A DNA stretch of 64,000 bases from Simmondsia chinensis (taxonomy: Eukaryota; Streptophyta; Magnoliopsida; Caryophyllales; Simmondsiaceae), in assembly GCA_018398585.1 (NCBI GenBank), contig JAGTTD010000018.1:13833501-13897500 (forward strand). The letters are read 5' to 3'. Numbering within the stretch: the stretch's first letter is position 1; each line of letters starts with the position of its first letter. The position numbers were made by a program, and so were the translations under genes. This document shows, in pieces, positions 43,334 through 55,819 of this stretch. The notes beneath the pieces were generated by a model, which searched no databases, had not been told where the DNA came from, and saw only the letters and a list, made by a program, of their open reading frames with translations.

Positions 43334-44884
43334 CAGTATAACCGAAGTCAGATACACCAATATATCACAACCTTTTCTTCGAAAATGGTGAGTGGTTGAA
43401 GTCAAAGATGTGCGGTTCGTAATTAGGCTCACTCCTCAGTCATGGTGAGTCCCTTTTGCACGTTTGTTTTGTTTTTACATTTACGGTGACCACACACACA
43501 TCATTTGAAACAAAATAGAGCAAACACGGCTTTTGGAGACCATAGTGGGAGGCTTGAAATGAGACGTCATCATCTTTAGCCTATAGTAGATTAACGAGAT
43601 GTAATTGCCGACCATTCCCTTGATGGTCAGAAACAGAAGGTCAAGCACCTTCGAGCTTAAGGAACCAGAAGGCTTGGCCTTATTGGGTCCCCACTGAGCG
43701 TCCTCTAGAACAAATGTCCCATACCTCGAAGGAATGAAATGATGATGACATCCCAGAAGATGAACGTATTGGGCTCGATGGCCATTCTCGCAAGAGTTTC
43801 ATGGCTATGCTCAAATGTTGTCTAGACATTGTGGACTAGACGGTTCAACAAACAATGAGAGAAGCCTGAGAGAGGCAATGTGCTAAAATAGAGTGAAATC
43901 TTGAGGCTCAGCGTGAAAATTCTGCTGCCATGAGAGCCACGATTAATGACATTGGAACCCCTATGAACGAAAGGCTATATAAAGAGACTTATAGTGTCTT
44001 AGTAGAAATGAACTCGACCTTGTCCTCTACTGCTACCCTTATAGATAAGGGTGTGGCTGGGTAAACAATGGTTGAAGTCGAGCCTATTTTGGTTAGATAA
44101 GCTGAGACTCATAATGGCTTGTTCCAAGCCATTAGGGAGGATATTAGGCAACTAAGCCCTGCACCCCCTCCATCACTGCCAGCTGGTTAACCCCATGAGG
44201 CCCCTTCGAGCTTGCGGTTTCCAGTCACTCAAGTCGACTATATGGTCCCTGAGAGAACAAAAAACCCGCCTATGGCTAACGCAGGTGTCATGCGCTTGGA
44301 ATCGAGCCATAGAAATTAAAGCGTGCCTCACGGAGTTATAGGCCCTTCCAATCTGAGTTTTTCTCTGACCACGAGGGACCTCAATTCTATTATGCTACTA
44401 TTACCTATCCCTGAGGCAAGAAGATACAATCGTTCTCACCCTCCTTAAGCAACGGATGTTACCTCGAGGCCTACTTAAGGTCTTGAGATAAGAGTGTAAG
44501 GTCGGGTCCCGATTATAGGGAACCAAACTTCTCATGCTGAACCTCTTCACACTTACCATACTAGTGGGGCAAATTAACCCACGTCCTCAAGACCACCACT
44601 TGAGGGTTGATCAGACAAGGATGAGCCAATAACCTGTTGGTACTGATGTGCCTCCAGGCGTGCAATGTAACCCAGGTCCTGCTGGAACATACCTTATGGC
44701 CAACCAAGCACATGGGCATTATGATAAAGGGGTTTATCTAGGTTTTGAGGGGCAATAATCATTTCCGCATCCAATTGTGATGGGTGCCTAGGGGTATCCT
44801 ATAGATCTCCCACGAGATCCCTACCTGCTTGGGGCGCAATGGCAAGCACATAATCATGTGCCTAGCCTTCCCCTCTAGGATCAA
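43334..44884 (+). other. T leader and degenerate gag N-terminus
   Basis: The first ~190 bp (to about 43526) match the inverted copy at 61312-61502. The rest has only broken frames in the position of the gag N-terminal half, with nothing assignable. Confidence 0.5.
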
Positions 44885-45960
44885 TTGGCCATGCTCATTG
44901 AGCAAATGTGCGGTCTGGGTCTCGCAAGGGTCAATAGGCCCTTATATAGTAAACCTTACCCTGACTACATTGACAGGGATTACCCTTTTCCTAGAAGGTA
45001 CAAAATCCCCAAATTTACCCTCTTCTCAGGAGAAGGGACTATTTCTACTCTTGATCACCTGGAGCAATTCAATTGCCAGTGTAGGGAAGCAGTAGATTAC
45101 CAATATCTCAAATTAAGGCTGTTTCCTAGTTCTTTGACTGGGACCACTTTCCAGTGCTATATCAGCCTCCCACCTTATTCCATTTACTAATGGGATGACA
45201 TGGCCAGGCAATTTCAGGCCCAATTCCCTAAAAAGGAGTTAGGAACTTCCATATCAAACTTAGGTCGGATGAGACAAAAGGCTGGCGATCAGTGGAGGAG
45301 TATATTAACCGATTCAAGCAAGCTCGGTTAAAATGAACTGTAGCCCTTCCTGAGCTCGAATACGCCAAGCTGGCTCTTAACGGCTTGGACATTGAATTTA
45401 GGAGGAAATTTAAAGGCTCTAACTTTACAATGCTTCTCCAGCTGGTAGAATGTGCCGCTAGATACGAGGCAGTCTTAAAAGAAGAAAGCCTTAGGAAAAA
45501 CATGTATAGGACATATGTGCACAAATTAATTGAAGAGGAAGATGATCCTCCATATGAAATTGACGTAGCTGAGTTCATTAAGGGACTTTCAAGGTTTGTA
45601 ATCCTTTGGTCAAGAAGGATATTAAAGCCAAGAAATCTCACCGGTCCCAAGACTTGAGAAAATATTCATTTGACCTTTCTAGAGCCAATGTAATATTCGA
45701 TTGGCTTGAGAAAAAAATAATAAACTTAAGATCAGGGGTAAACACGGGAAACCATATCCCAACTCAAAGAAGAGAAAGGTCGACTATAAGTGGAATGATT
45801 CGTTAACCTATTCAATGAAAAACTACATGATCTTTTGAAACGTAGTTCAAGATGCCATAGAAGAGAGAGAATTGATCTTCCTAGTAGAAGGACTGATGGG
45901 TGTTGATAAAGGCCTTTTTCCTTGTCCTGCCCAGGTCAATGTAGTGGAGGTAGTAAAGCT
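44885..45960 (+). pseudogene. T gag
   Basis: Contains PYPDYIDRDYPFPRRYKIPKF, LDHLEQFNCQC and LRLFPSSLTGTTFQCYISLPP (44950-45185). After a TAA and a frame change come VEEYINRFKQAR, LPELEYAKLALNGLDIEFRR and LLQLVECAARYEAVLKEE (to about 45485). This is the well conserved capsid region of plant Tat-lineage gags. The C-terminal part shows the W(H)NS.T.S..N zinc-like segment (about 45785-45840) with key Cys and His lost. Confidence 0.85.
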
Positions 45961-47480
45961 TTATTGCCCCAATAACACCGAGACTAATGGTGAATTTTTG
46001 TCTAGCATGGATGCGGCCAAAAGGAATTTGGGCATAGCCAACACTTTATTCGATAGGCTACTCGAGTCGGGAGCACTGAGGTTCCCGCGAACCATGTTGA
46101 AATTTCCAGAGGACCATTATAAATGGCATATCATGGTTTAACATTCCACACAAAATTGTGAAATTTTCAGAAGGTTCATTTAAAAGCAATTAGAGGAAGG
46201 CACCATTCTTCTCTCTAAGGAAGAAAACTAGCCACGGTAATTTTCTCAAATGACCATTGGCAAACAATCTTTGCCTCAAGGAAACAGGTGTCACAGAAAC
46301 TCCTGCACCTCATTCATAACGTCTGCGGGGGTTATGGTCATAAGCTGGTATCTAAAATGAAGAAGCTTAAGCTTTTTCCAAAAAGGGGTAGCTCCCCAAT
46401 CAAAGATGGCATCGTTTGGGCGTTCTCGAGATGTTGTGCCGAAGACACCAATTGTCATGAGGACAGGACATCCTAAGAGGAACCCAAAGTACACCTTATT
46501 GGACGTGGATACCAGCCAGGCACCACGAAAGTCAGTTATCAGCCATCAGACTTCAGGTTCGATAATGTATGGAGGAGGAATCACCTCGATCAAGAGGTAG
46601 CTAGTCCCTCCAACTTAACTCAAACTCAGAAGAGAAGGCAGCTGCACAGGTGGGCAACTTAGTGCAGAATCATGCTTGATTCCTGCCTAACTAGGCTTTT
46701 GCAAGAAGAAGCTAGAGTCTGCAAGGGCAAAAAGGCCGAGCATGCTTATCTCGAAGATCCAATGATTGGGTCCAAGCCTCCTACTACTAGTAAGAGGGCA
46801 ACTCATAAGAAACTCGAAAGGTGGGCTAGTCTTTCATTTTCGAAAGGGCCAAAAGCTTGGTGGGATCACCTTATCAAGGACCCCACAGTTCAAGAGCCAG
46901 CTGAGGACGAGGAGGAGTACTCCCCTCTCAGCATTAATTTAGCAGAACCATTGGATGGCATCAACCTGACGTGGCCTGACTTTGAAAATGACTTCCATGA
47001 GAAAGACTTCCCCCCAGCCTATAGAGGAGTCTCAAACTCTAGAGGTTGATAACAGCAAACAACCTTAAGAATTGGATATGCCAGCTAATGGTGTTCTACA
47101 ACAGTAAGGAGAGGATACACTCATGGTTGACAGCCTTGATAAGGAGATAGACCAGGGGATCCAAATTCAATTCAGGACATTGCCTGAAAAGGTAAATGTT
47201 AGAACTGCCCTACTCCTTCCCATGGAATTCATGGTAGTCAATACCTAAGACGGTCTCGAGGGTGATGTGATAGCATTAGATGAGGAGCCTCAAGTCAAGC
47301 TCGTGGCTGAAGTAGCAACCACTAAAGGTACACTTGACCCTTTATCTTGTTCAGACAATGCTTCAACATCCAAATTGTCTAATGATCCACCTGGCACAAT
47401 GAAGATGATGTATGATGGATCCAATACCGCCAACAAACACATTAAGCCTCCATATATGAAGGCCGAATTTGACAGCATTC
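45961..47480 (+). pseudogene. T gag-protease linker
   Basis: Several broken frames. An acidic stretch AEDEEEYSPLSINL lies at about 46905-46950. Position between gag and protease suggests a polyprotein linker. No domain recognised. Confidence 0.45.
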
Positions 47481-47890
47481 TGGCAAACATGGTGTTGGTA
47501 GATAATGATCATTGGTAAGTCTTGAGACGATTTAATCACCTCAAATGTGGTGATCTGTGGCTTTTCTGGAGCTACCACCAAATCTGAAAGAGTTATCCCC
47601 ATTGAATCAACTGTTGGCGGCCTAAGCAAGCTAGCAGTCTTCTTGGGGTGGAAACTACCTCAAGCTACAATGCTTTGCTTAGTAGAGATTTGCTACATGC
47701 CAATTATTGTATTCCATCCTTACTTCACCAATTGTTAATCTTTTGGAACCATGACAAGTATGAGATTATTTTGGTATATAATATGCCATTCATGGCTTGC
47801 TCTAACTATGTTGAGGCAACATTCTACGAAGATGATGTGGGACCCCTCGACGTCAAGAGGGCCACTTCACAATTAGCCCACCAATAAGAC
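47481..47890 (+). pseudogene. T protease region
   Basis: Pieces like VICGFSGATTKSERVIPIES, SYNALLSRDLLHANYCIPS and LHQLLIFWNHDKYEI, in the order of Tat-lineage retropepsin C-terminal parts (LG(R)D.IH.....PS..HQ). The catalytic D-S/T-G is not visible and the frame changes near 47645. Confidence 0.65.
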
Positions 47891-47940
47891 ACGATAACCA
47901 TCCTTAACAGCCCCCTAACCGAAGCTGAGGTTGGTCAAGC

Positions 47941-47993
47941 AGATGTCAAGTATGAAGATTCTGAGAGCAGATGTCAAGTATGAAGATTCTGAC
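47941..47993. repeat. 28-bp tandem duplication
   Basis: AGATGTCAAGTATGAAGATT at 47941 repeats at 47969; the two units are nearly identical, so it is recent. Confidence 0.95.
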
Positions 47994-48236
47994 TTCTGGG
48001 GATAAACGAGGGCCCTTCTTGACGAAGAGGACTCCTAAGGCACTCCAGAATCCCAATGCGGGGGCATCAAGACCTATCAATAATGTCCTGAGAGGCCATT
48101 TCATTAGCATTAGCAATGTTTATGGCCTGGAGCGTTGAGGATCAGCTCTGGGCTAAGCAACCATTCTATGGTTTTTAAGTCCATGCAGCACAAAAGGAAC
48201 TAGAGCACTCTAATCTAAGAGCAACACCAGCCAAAA

Positions 48237-49250
48237 TTGGAGGATCTAAGGGCTAAAGTCCAAGACACTCTCTTCGAGGTTAATTTGGGCTTGACAAAGG
48301 ACCCAAGACCTACCTATCAGAGTGTTTTGCTTTTTAAGGTGCAGAAAGAGTATTACTTGACTTTGCTCCATGAATTCAAGGATTACTTTGATTCGGACCA
48401 TCATGAAATGCCTGGCCTCAACAAAAAAGTGGTGGAGCATAGGCTTCCAATCAAACCAGGCTCAAAGCCCATCATCTGCCAAAGGATGATGTCTCAAGAA
48501 GTCATAGATTTGGTGAAGGAAGAGATTGAAAGAAGGCCAAATTTATCAAAACTACCAGGTATGAGGAGTGGCTAGCTAACAATGTCTCTATCATAAAAAA
48601 GAATTGCAAAATCAAGGTCTGTGTTGATTTCAGAAATTCGAATGCAACAATCCCAAAGGACGAATACCCTATGCCTATTGTTGACGTGCTCATTGATTTA
48701 GCCTCAAGGTATGAGGTTTTTTCCTTCATGGATGGCTACTGTGGGTACTACTAGGTCATGATTACCACGGAGGATTCCCACAAGACAACCTTCAGATGTC
48801 CTAGGTCAATAGGGAAGTTTGAATAGGTGGTTATGCCCTTTAGTTGGAAAAATGTTGGCAACACTTACCAAAGAGTCATGAACATGATTTTCTATGACCT
48901 CATTGGCAAGACCATGGAAGTCTATATAGATGATATAGTGGTCAAATTGAAATCCCAAGTTAAACACTTGGAAGGCTTGAGGAGTGCGTTCCTTAAAATG
49001 AGGGCTTACAACCTTAAGATGAATCCATTAAAATGCGCTTTTAGCGTGCTAGCTGGAAACTTTCTGGGTTTCTTGGTACACCAGAGGGTTGTCAAGGTGG
49101 ATATTAATAAGACTTAAGGCTATCCTAATGGCTAAGCCGCCTACAAGCAAAAAGGAGCTTCAACACTTCTTGGGGCAAGTCAACTTCCTAAGACGTTTTA
49201 TCTCAAATGGCGTGGGAAAAACAAGGTCTTTTCTCCATTACTGAAGCTCA
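48237..49250 (+). pseudogene. T reverse transcriptase
   Basis: HHEMPGLNKKVVEHRLPIKP opens the RT. Then come a frame break near 48540, KIKVCVDFRNSNATIPKDEY (about 48610-48670), MPFSWKNVGNTYQRVMN, the catalytic VYIDDIVVK (about 48918-48945), and LKMNPLKCAFSVLAGNFLGFLV. Stops at 48754, 48823 and 49115. The YIDD box itself is intact. Confidence 0.88.
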
Positions 49251-49790
49251 AGTCTAAGAAAGACTTCAAGTGGGAGGAGCCTCATCAAAAAACATTATGG
49301 GCCATCAAGGGGTACTTGATTAGGCCACCAGTACTAATTCCACCAAAGCAGTGCAAGCCTTTGAAAATCTATGCCTCTGTGTCAAAGGAATCTATTGGTT
49401 GTTTGCTTGTACAGGACAATAGGCAAGGTTTTGAGCATGCTAAGTTCTATCTTAGCCATTGCCTAAATGAATGTGAAATAAAGTATTCCTGAATTGAAAA
49501 ATTGTTTCTATCCTTGTTTTATGCTTCAACAAAATTGAGACATTTTTTCTTGGCGTTTACTATATATGTGGTAGCCCAAACAGATATCCTTAAATATATG
49601 CTAGATTGACCATTCTTGAGAAGAAGGTTAAACAAGTAGAGTGTAGCTCTACTTCAATTTGAGTGGTATATGTGTCACAAAAGTCAGTAAAGGGGCAAGC
49701 CCTAGCGAAATTTTTAGCTAACCATCTAATTATCCAGACTGGCTTAGACAATGAGCCAGAGCACCTTCTAGTGGTAGAAATAGTTCCATA
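49251..49790 (+). pseudogene. T first RNase H
   Basis: KKDFKWEEPHQKTLWAIKGY, LIPPKQCKPLKIYASVS and FYLSHCLNECEIKYS, then a stop; IEKLFLSLFYASTKLRHFF and VVAQTDILKYML. This is the gypsy RNase H that normally follows RT in Tat elements, with several acidic residues and the reading frame lost. Confidence 0.75.
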
Positions 49791-49797
49791 GAAATTA

Positions 49798-50166
49798 TTC
49801 TTCAATGGATCAAGCACCAATTATAGTGCTTGAGTGGGAATTGTGATAGAATTCCCTGAGGGAATCATCACTAAGTTGGCTGTCACTTTGGTGGGCAGGT
49901 ATTCCAATAACATGGCTGAGTATGAAGCTCTAATAATTGGCCTTCAAACTCTTCTAGGAATGCTAGTACTTGTGAACAGGGATTCACAATTGGCAATTTG
50001 ACAAGTAAATGGAGAATTCCAGTGTCTCAGTGAGAACTCGAATCGATACCTGTCAATTGTACGCAAACTGTTAAGTAAATTCAATAAGGTATAGTTCGAG
50101 CACATCCCATGGAACAAAATAAGGCAGCCAATGAATTGGCTCAGCTAGCATCTATGTATAAGTTAC
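49798..50166 (+). pseudogene. T second (archaeal-type) RNase H
   Basis: FFNGSSTNYSA, then a stop; VGIVIEFPEGIITKLAVTL, YSNNMAEYEALIIGLQTLL, VNRDSQLAI, VNGEFQCLSENSNRYLSIVRKLL and NKAANELAQLAS. The N.AEYEAL and DSQL boxes are typical of the extra RNase H of the Tat lineage. The first acidic residue (FDGS in relatives) is Asn here. Stops at 49831, 50000 and 50092. Confidence 0.88.
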
Positions 50167-50299
50167 CTAGAACTTGGTGTGAAGAGACTATGGTCATTGA
50201 GACTAAGGTTTTGGATCACGAGGATCACGAGAGAAAGTACATTGAGTCCTTTGGGGGTGTGCCAAATGAATGTTTGGAGTACTACGAGGCACATCAACT

Positions 50300-51132
50300 A
50301 TCCTAAGTGAACAAGAGGACTGAAGGAAGCCTTTGATAGATTACTTCAATAACCCTCAAAATTACATTAAGGACAGAAGGATGAAGATGAGAGCTCACAG
50401 ATTCCACTTAAATGGTGAGTCTAAAAAATTATACAAAAGGGACATTAGTGGAGCGCTTCTCAAGTGCCTTAACTTGGACAAAGTAGTGCTAGCAATGGTA
50501 GGAGCCCGTGAAGGAATTTGTGGATCCCATCTAACTGGCAATAAAATGCATTGGCTTATCAGGTGTTATGGCTACTATTGGCCATCCGTGATGGAGGATT
50601 GCATTAAATATGCCAAAGGATGCAAAGCATGCTAAAGGCATGGGCAACCCAAAGTCCTTACTATTGAGATGCATGCCATTGTCAAACCTTGGCCATTTAA
50701 AGGCCAGGAAATGGATATCATAAGAGAAATTAACCCTCCATCGAGTAAACAACACTCTTGTATCCTTGTGGCCACTAACCACTTCACCAAATGGGTGGAG
50801 GCTAAACCATATAGGAATATCAATCAGCATGATGTGATTGATTTTATTAAGGGATATATCCTGTGTAGGCTTGGCATTCTAGAGACTACCGTAGTGGAAC
50901 AAGCCAGAGTCTTCAATGAAGTAGAGGTAAAGGATTTTACCAACAGTTTCAATATAGAAATCTTGAACTCAACACCTAATTATGCTCAAGCTGATGGCAA
51001 GGCTAAATCAACTAATAAGATCCTAAAAGCCAACGTTGAGAAAATTATTGAGCACAATCCCATAAGGTGGCATGAGTTACTACTAGGTGCCTTGTGGCCT
51101 TACAAAACCTCTAAAAGAGACGCCACTGGGAA
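50300..51132 (+). pseudogene. T integrase, N-terminal part (split by H)
   Basis: DYFNNPQNYIKDRRMKMRAH, then the zinc finger GICGSHLTGNKMHWLIRCYGYYWPS...YAKGCKAC (50510-50635). After a stop comes the core: IVKPWPFKGQEMDII, SCILVATNHFTKWVEAKPY, LNSTPNYAQADGKAKSTNK and WHELLLGALWPYKTSKRDATG. Relatives read ATDYFTKW and TTDQG; here the Asps are Asn and Glu, and QAEATN has become KAKSTN. The catalytic triad is therefore gone. The frame stops at the H insertion. Confidence 0.88.
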
Positions 51133-52975
51133 TGTTAGGAATACTGTCCTAAAATTCAGATTTATTATGTTAACATTATTTTATTAAAGAATAAAATTAA
51201 TGTTCTAGTCGTTCCCTTGTTAAATTTGTGTAAGCGAGCATTTATACTGCATGTGATTTTCTTTTTGGAAACATCCATGAGATGGGTGAAGTCCTCAAAC
51301 TACAATTTACATATTTGTTCTAAGTGATTTATGAGATTAACCCACAGATAGACTTGGAACAAATGGTATGGATTGTTGTTTGAAAGACTTGTAGTCGAAG
51401 ACAAGTTTGGACCACTTATATGCTAAGACTATAACGTGACACTTTAGATAACTTGTCTTGGTCATGTGGATGGCGATCCAAATGTGTTATGTTAGTGTGT
51501 TTAATATGATTGACACACTGAGTTGAATCATGTGAGTTGCTTGTTTCTAGACTACTATCGGAAATAAGTGATTCATGTTGTACTACTTGAACGAGGACTC
51601 TAAATCCTGAGAGTACTCTAGACTAGTGCATGGAGCGTCAGTTACTTTAGTGTACTATAAGTAAGGTTTAAACGCATAATTTAATTCCCACGTACACTGG
51701 GTAGCTTCGTGAAGTGTGACAAGGATTAGGTATTCAATTGGGAATCTACAGTCTCTTATGAGATACAGATGTCCCCTTCGTTGATTCGCAAGTATTTGAA
51801 TAGTTAGGAAACTTTGGCCAAAGTATTCCAAATATTTGACATTTGAAATTTATACTATGAATATGTTCAAGTATAAATGAATTATTCAATGAAGGGTGAG
51901 TCGGTAACTAATGGAGAAGCTGTGAGAAGGATACTGGTAGTGGTTATATTTATCCTTGGTCATGGACATCTAGTGGAGGGGTTGTTGTCATCAATACAAT
52001 ATATTAGGGAGATATCGAATAAATAATTTAAGTCAGGAGTGTAGTGAGATTTATTTAGTGGAATTAAGTCTCATTAACTGATAATTATATTATTTCATGA
52101 GATGATTGATTTAACCCATTCATGAGATGAATTATTTATTCATGAGATGGGTAAATTAATTTTTCTAAACGTTATTCATGAGATGACTAAAAGTTAAAAA
52201 TTATAAAATAAGATAATTTTTTGAAAATTAAAATTCATAAGATGAATTTTTACATGTGGGAAACAAAGCACAAAAAACAAAAAAAATCAAACATCGTGTT
52301 TCTATAGTGCAATCCGTGCGTTTTGAATCGGACCAACCAGCGTGTGACACGTATCGCACACTGGGAGTCCTGTGTGACTATCTATGTATACATCTGTTGG
52401 CGAATAGCAAGCTGCCACGTGCCACACACTTTGAGTTTAAAAGACGCAGTATTTTCCCTAGGATCAAATCGACGCGTTTTGGCTCGATTTATGGATAAAA
52501 CGATGCGTTTAATTTATAATTGTAATCCCACATTGAATTAATTCAATTTTTTCGCTCCAGTATAATATTTTTCGGAGCCCACCCTCCGTGCAGTTCGAGG
52601 TCATTGCGTAGAAAATCGCGTGGTCTCAATTTTATGAATTCTTTTGAAGATTATTATTTCTTTCTTGTTTTCTTATATTAGAGCAATTCTAGATACGTTT
52701 TCTTTCCTTCAATTTTGTTTTCGCTTTTCTATTTATTTACAGTATTCATTATTATACTTGTTTAAATTTATGTATTGTTATGAATGTATTAGAGTAAAAT
52801 GCATGTAGATCTAAATTAAGAATTTAGATCTATAGATTTAAATTATGAATTTAAATCTATAGATTTAATATTAGGAATTTTAAATCAACCCAAGGTTTAG
52901 AATTATGAATTCTAAACCCGTTCCGCTGCATAAACTTTATAAAATTTGGGAGAATTTTTAAAATTTGTCCCAACA
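51133..52975 (+). repeat. H 5' LTR (1843 bp)
   Basis: TGTTAGGAATACTG...TTGTCCCAACA. Compared with 56536-58602 it lacks about 130 bp at ~52562 that holds the TATA box in the other copy, and about 75 bp near 52119. Contains repeated CATGAGATG words at 52100-52190. Confidence 0.88.
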
Positions 52976-52977
52976 AC

Positions 52978-52989
52978 TGGTATTAGAGC
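52978..52989 (+). other. H primer-binding site (tRNA-iMet)
   Basis: TGGTATTAGAGC, one base from the iMet consensus, two bases after the LTR. Confidence 0.85.
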
Positions 52990-53530
52990 AAAAGGATTTA
53001 TGAGATAGTCTAAGCTTATTTAAATTTTGGAATATGATTCTAAAAGCAAACTATGTGATAGTCCAAGTTCTAAGTAGTCACCCTCTTTTAAATGAAATTA
53101 ATTTTTTATTAATTAATTTAGCTTTAGAATTAGATTCTAAAAATAGATAATGAGATAATCTAATTTATATAGATTATGAGATAATCTAATTTATGGCATT
53201 ATTTTAAATAAAAATTAATTTCTATTAATTTGTTAAGTTTTAAAATGAGATTCTGAAAGGTGCATTATGTGATAATCTAAATTTTTTGGGTATTTTTTTT
53301 AAACAAATAAAGAATAGGTTATAAGATAATCTATGGGACCGCTTTAAAGGTAAAATTAATTAATAGTTTTATTGATCACGATTTAGAATGAGATTCTAAA
53401 GTTAGATTATGAGATAATCTATGTTATAAAACGACAATGTTTTAAATTAATGAATTAGTTAATTTTTATTAATTTTAGAATGAGATTCTAAATGAGGTTA
53501 TGAGATAATCTAGGTTGTAAATGTAAGTTA
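52990..53530 (+). repeat. H leader with diverged tandem units
   Basis: Seven or eight loose copies of a unit containing 'TAGAATGAGATTCTAAA' and 'TTATGAGATAATCTA', spaced 55-90 bp. Both words are near-palindromic. No coding potential. Confidence 0.8.
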
Positions 53531-54149
53531 ATTAAAAACCACTTGTTTTAAAAATCAAGTGGGAGCGAGGTTTCAATTGTTGTAACTTCACGGTCTCCAT
53601 TATCGGTCTAGCAGTATAGTAAATCGACAGACCTCCCTATGGAGGATGTTGGTTTACAGATTACAAGGTTAGACTTCTATTGGGATGAACTGAAGGGAAA
53701 AGAAGCGATGCTACCACGTTGCCGTGGAGTATTTCGTGTATTTGTATGGAGGTTTAGGTAATGGTTTACACTTGACTAGCATGATGTATTGGCCTCCCCG
53801 AGGAGCTCTATTGTGTTATGTTAGAGACTAAGGTTGGTGAATTAATCATGTTTAGTAAGAGTTACAAGAAAATTTGTTAATCGATAATAGTTCTCCCTCG
53901 AACTAGCTTCGTGCGACCCTGCGACTAGGGAGAAAGGAGTGGTGTGTTTGGGTCATGATTGTATGCATGATAGTACAGTTTGGTGGATATCTGACTTATT
54001 GTGTATGCTAAATTGCAAGAATAGATATCACTGCATTATACATGACTCTAGTTAGACAGTTATACAAATGTTTGCATTTACAGTATTTGGAATTGGATAC
54101 GACTGGTGAACTTCACTTGATTACTAATGCATGATGAACTCATTGAACC
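53531..54149 (+). other. H interior upstream of gag end, no frame
   Basis: No gag N-terminal domain can be read here; it was deleted or decayed. Confidence 0.45.
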
Positions 54150-54580
54150 AAATTACTTTGCCTAGAAAAACCAAGTTGGACTTAGTTATTACTCACAAGG
54201 GACCTACTGAAAAGAAAGGAAAGGGCAAGGTTGCTATAGTAGCAACGAAGTCCATAAATAAGTAGGCAAAGGAAACATGTTTCTTTTGCGGGAAGACTTG
54301 CCACTAGATGAAAAACTACACTAAGTACTTAGCTTCTCTTCCTAGAAAGATTACTAAGCCATCTGGTGAAGATATGTTGATATCTTTCTTAGTTCAGCCA
54401 TGCACAATTAAGCGTCCCCCAGGTTCCTGGTGTGTGGACTCAGGTTCAACTGACCATGTCTGTAATATGTTACAGGGGCTCAGGCTAAGGCTGCATGATG
54501 GGGAGCTATACCTGATGGTTAGTGACAATACAAGAGTAGTGGTGTTAATTGTAGGAAATGTTAGCTTAAGTCTTTAGTGT
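54150..54580 (+). pseudogene. H gag zinc knuckle and protease
   Basis: KKGKGKVAIVATKS, then knuckle CFFCGKTCH...Y (54277-54320) with the last Cys replaced by Tyr, then KYLASLPRK. The protease active site SWCVDSGSTDHVCN is at about 54426-54470 (D-S-G intact), as in plant copia elements. Confidence 0.85.
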
Positions 54581-54619
54581 ACGAGATTTGGATTTTAAAA
54601 GATTGATTATTTGTAGCTA

Positions 54620-55370
54620 CTTTGCACAAGAACTTGATTTCTATAACTCGTTTTATGAATAATTGTAATTCGGTTGATTTTGATTATGAACCTTTTAATA
54701 CAAGAAATAAATTTGGAAAAAATACTTGTATAAATGGTTTATTCATGTTGTTTATTGATCAAAACTCTCATATTTGTTTAAAAGAATCTAACACAAGCTC
54801 ACTTGTTCGATCTCATAAAAGAAAACACCTTAAAAGGGACATTGCTTATACATGGCACCAACATTTAAGTCACACTAATTCGATCAGGATCTAAAGGCTT
54901 GTAAAAGATGGACTGAAAGAGGCTTTGGACTTGAGGTCATTACCAGTCTGTGAATCCTGTAGAGAAAAAGAGATGACCAATTCTGTCTTTAAGAGTAAAG
55001 GCAACAGAGTTGGTGGCTTGCTTGAGCTGGTTCACATAGATGTATGTGGACCAATACAGGTTCAGGCAATATGTGGGTATAAATACTTAATCACATTAGT
55101 AATGATTACTCAAGGCATTGACATGTTTACCTAATAGGATAAAAGTCGGATGTTTTAAAAAAATTCAAAGAATAGAAAGTTGAAATTTAAAAGCTATTAG
55201 GTAAACAAGTTAAGTCACTTCGATCAGATCGAGGAGGTAAATATTTTTCGGGTGAATTTCTGGACTTTCTAACTGCAAATGAAATAAGATCTCACCTTTC
55301 TGCTCTAGGTACACCGCAGCAGAATGGTGTTGCAAATAAAAGGAAAAAGAACAGTCTTTTCTATAGTTTT
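54620..55370 (+). pseudogene. H integrase (GAG-pre and core)
   Basis: KNLISITRFMNNCN; the GAG-pre finger as WHQHLSHTNSIRI, then TAA, then RLVKDG and CESCREKEMTNSVFKSKG; LLELVHIDVCGPIQVQAICGYKYLITLV. After a TAG and frame changes, residues like VKSLRSDRGGKYFSGEF and LGTPQQNGVANKRKK can be read (55205-55350). Clear Ty1/copia integrase, inactive. Confidence 0.85.
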
Positions 55371-55800
55371 TGATTAAAAAGGTTTTTGTAAATACGATGC
55401 AAAATATTTAGAGTAGGATTTTGCAAGTAAACTACAAAAACAAACAATTAAAAGAAAATGACACTAATTCTGAATAGCTAGGCACAACTCAAGACATAGT
55501 GGATGCATTAGATGCACCTACTGATAGGAACGAGGATGTTCCACGTACACGAGAGCTTACGTGTAGTGAAAGGATTGTCAGGACACTTGATAGGTTTATA
55601 GCGGGAACTTTTAGTGGTTGACCGTGGCATTAAATCTGATCCTTTTAGTCACAATGAAGCAATTAAGTCTTATAGTTTTAAGCAATTGGTTGAACGAACC
55701 ATGCGTGTACAAATGACATTAAAAGAAAGTAGTGACTTTCTTGGTATTATATGTGAGCAATCTACTAATCATTAGGAATGATGCGGGGGTGTTACTAGCT
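55371..55800 (+). pseudogene. H integrase-RT junction, mostly deleted
   Basis: Short pieces only; the RT palm that should lie here, with the YVDD box, is missing. Confidence 0.5.
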
Positions 55801-55819
55801 ATAAAGACTTGGTTGTCAT

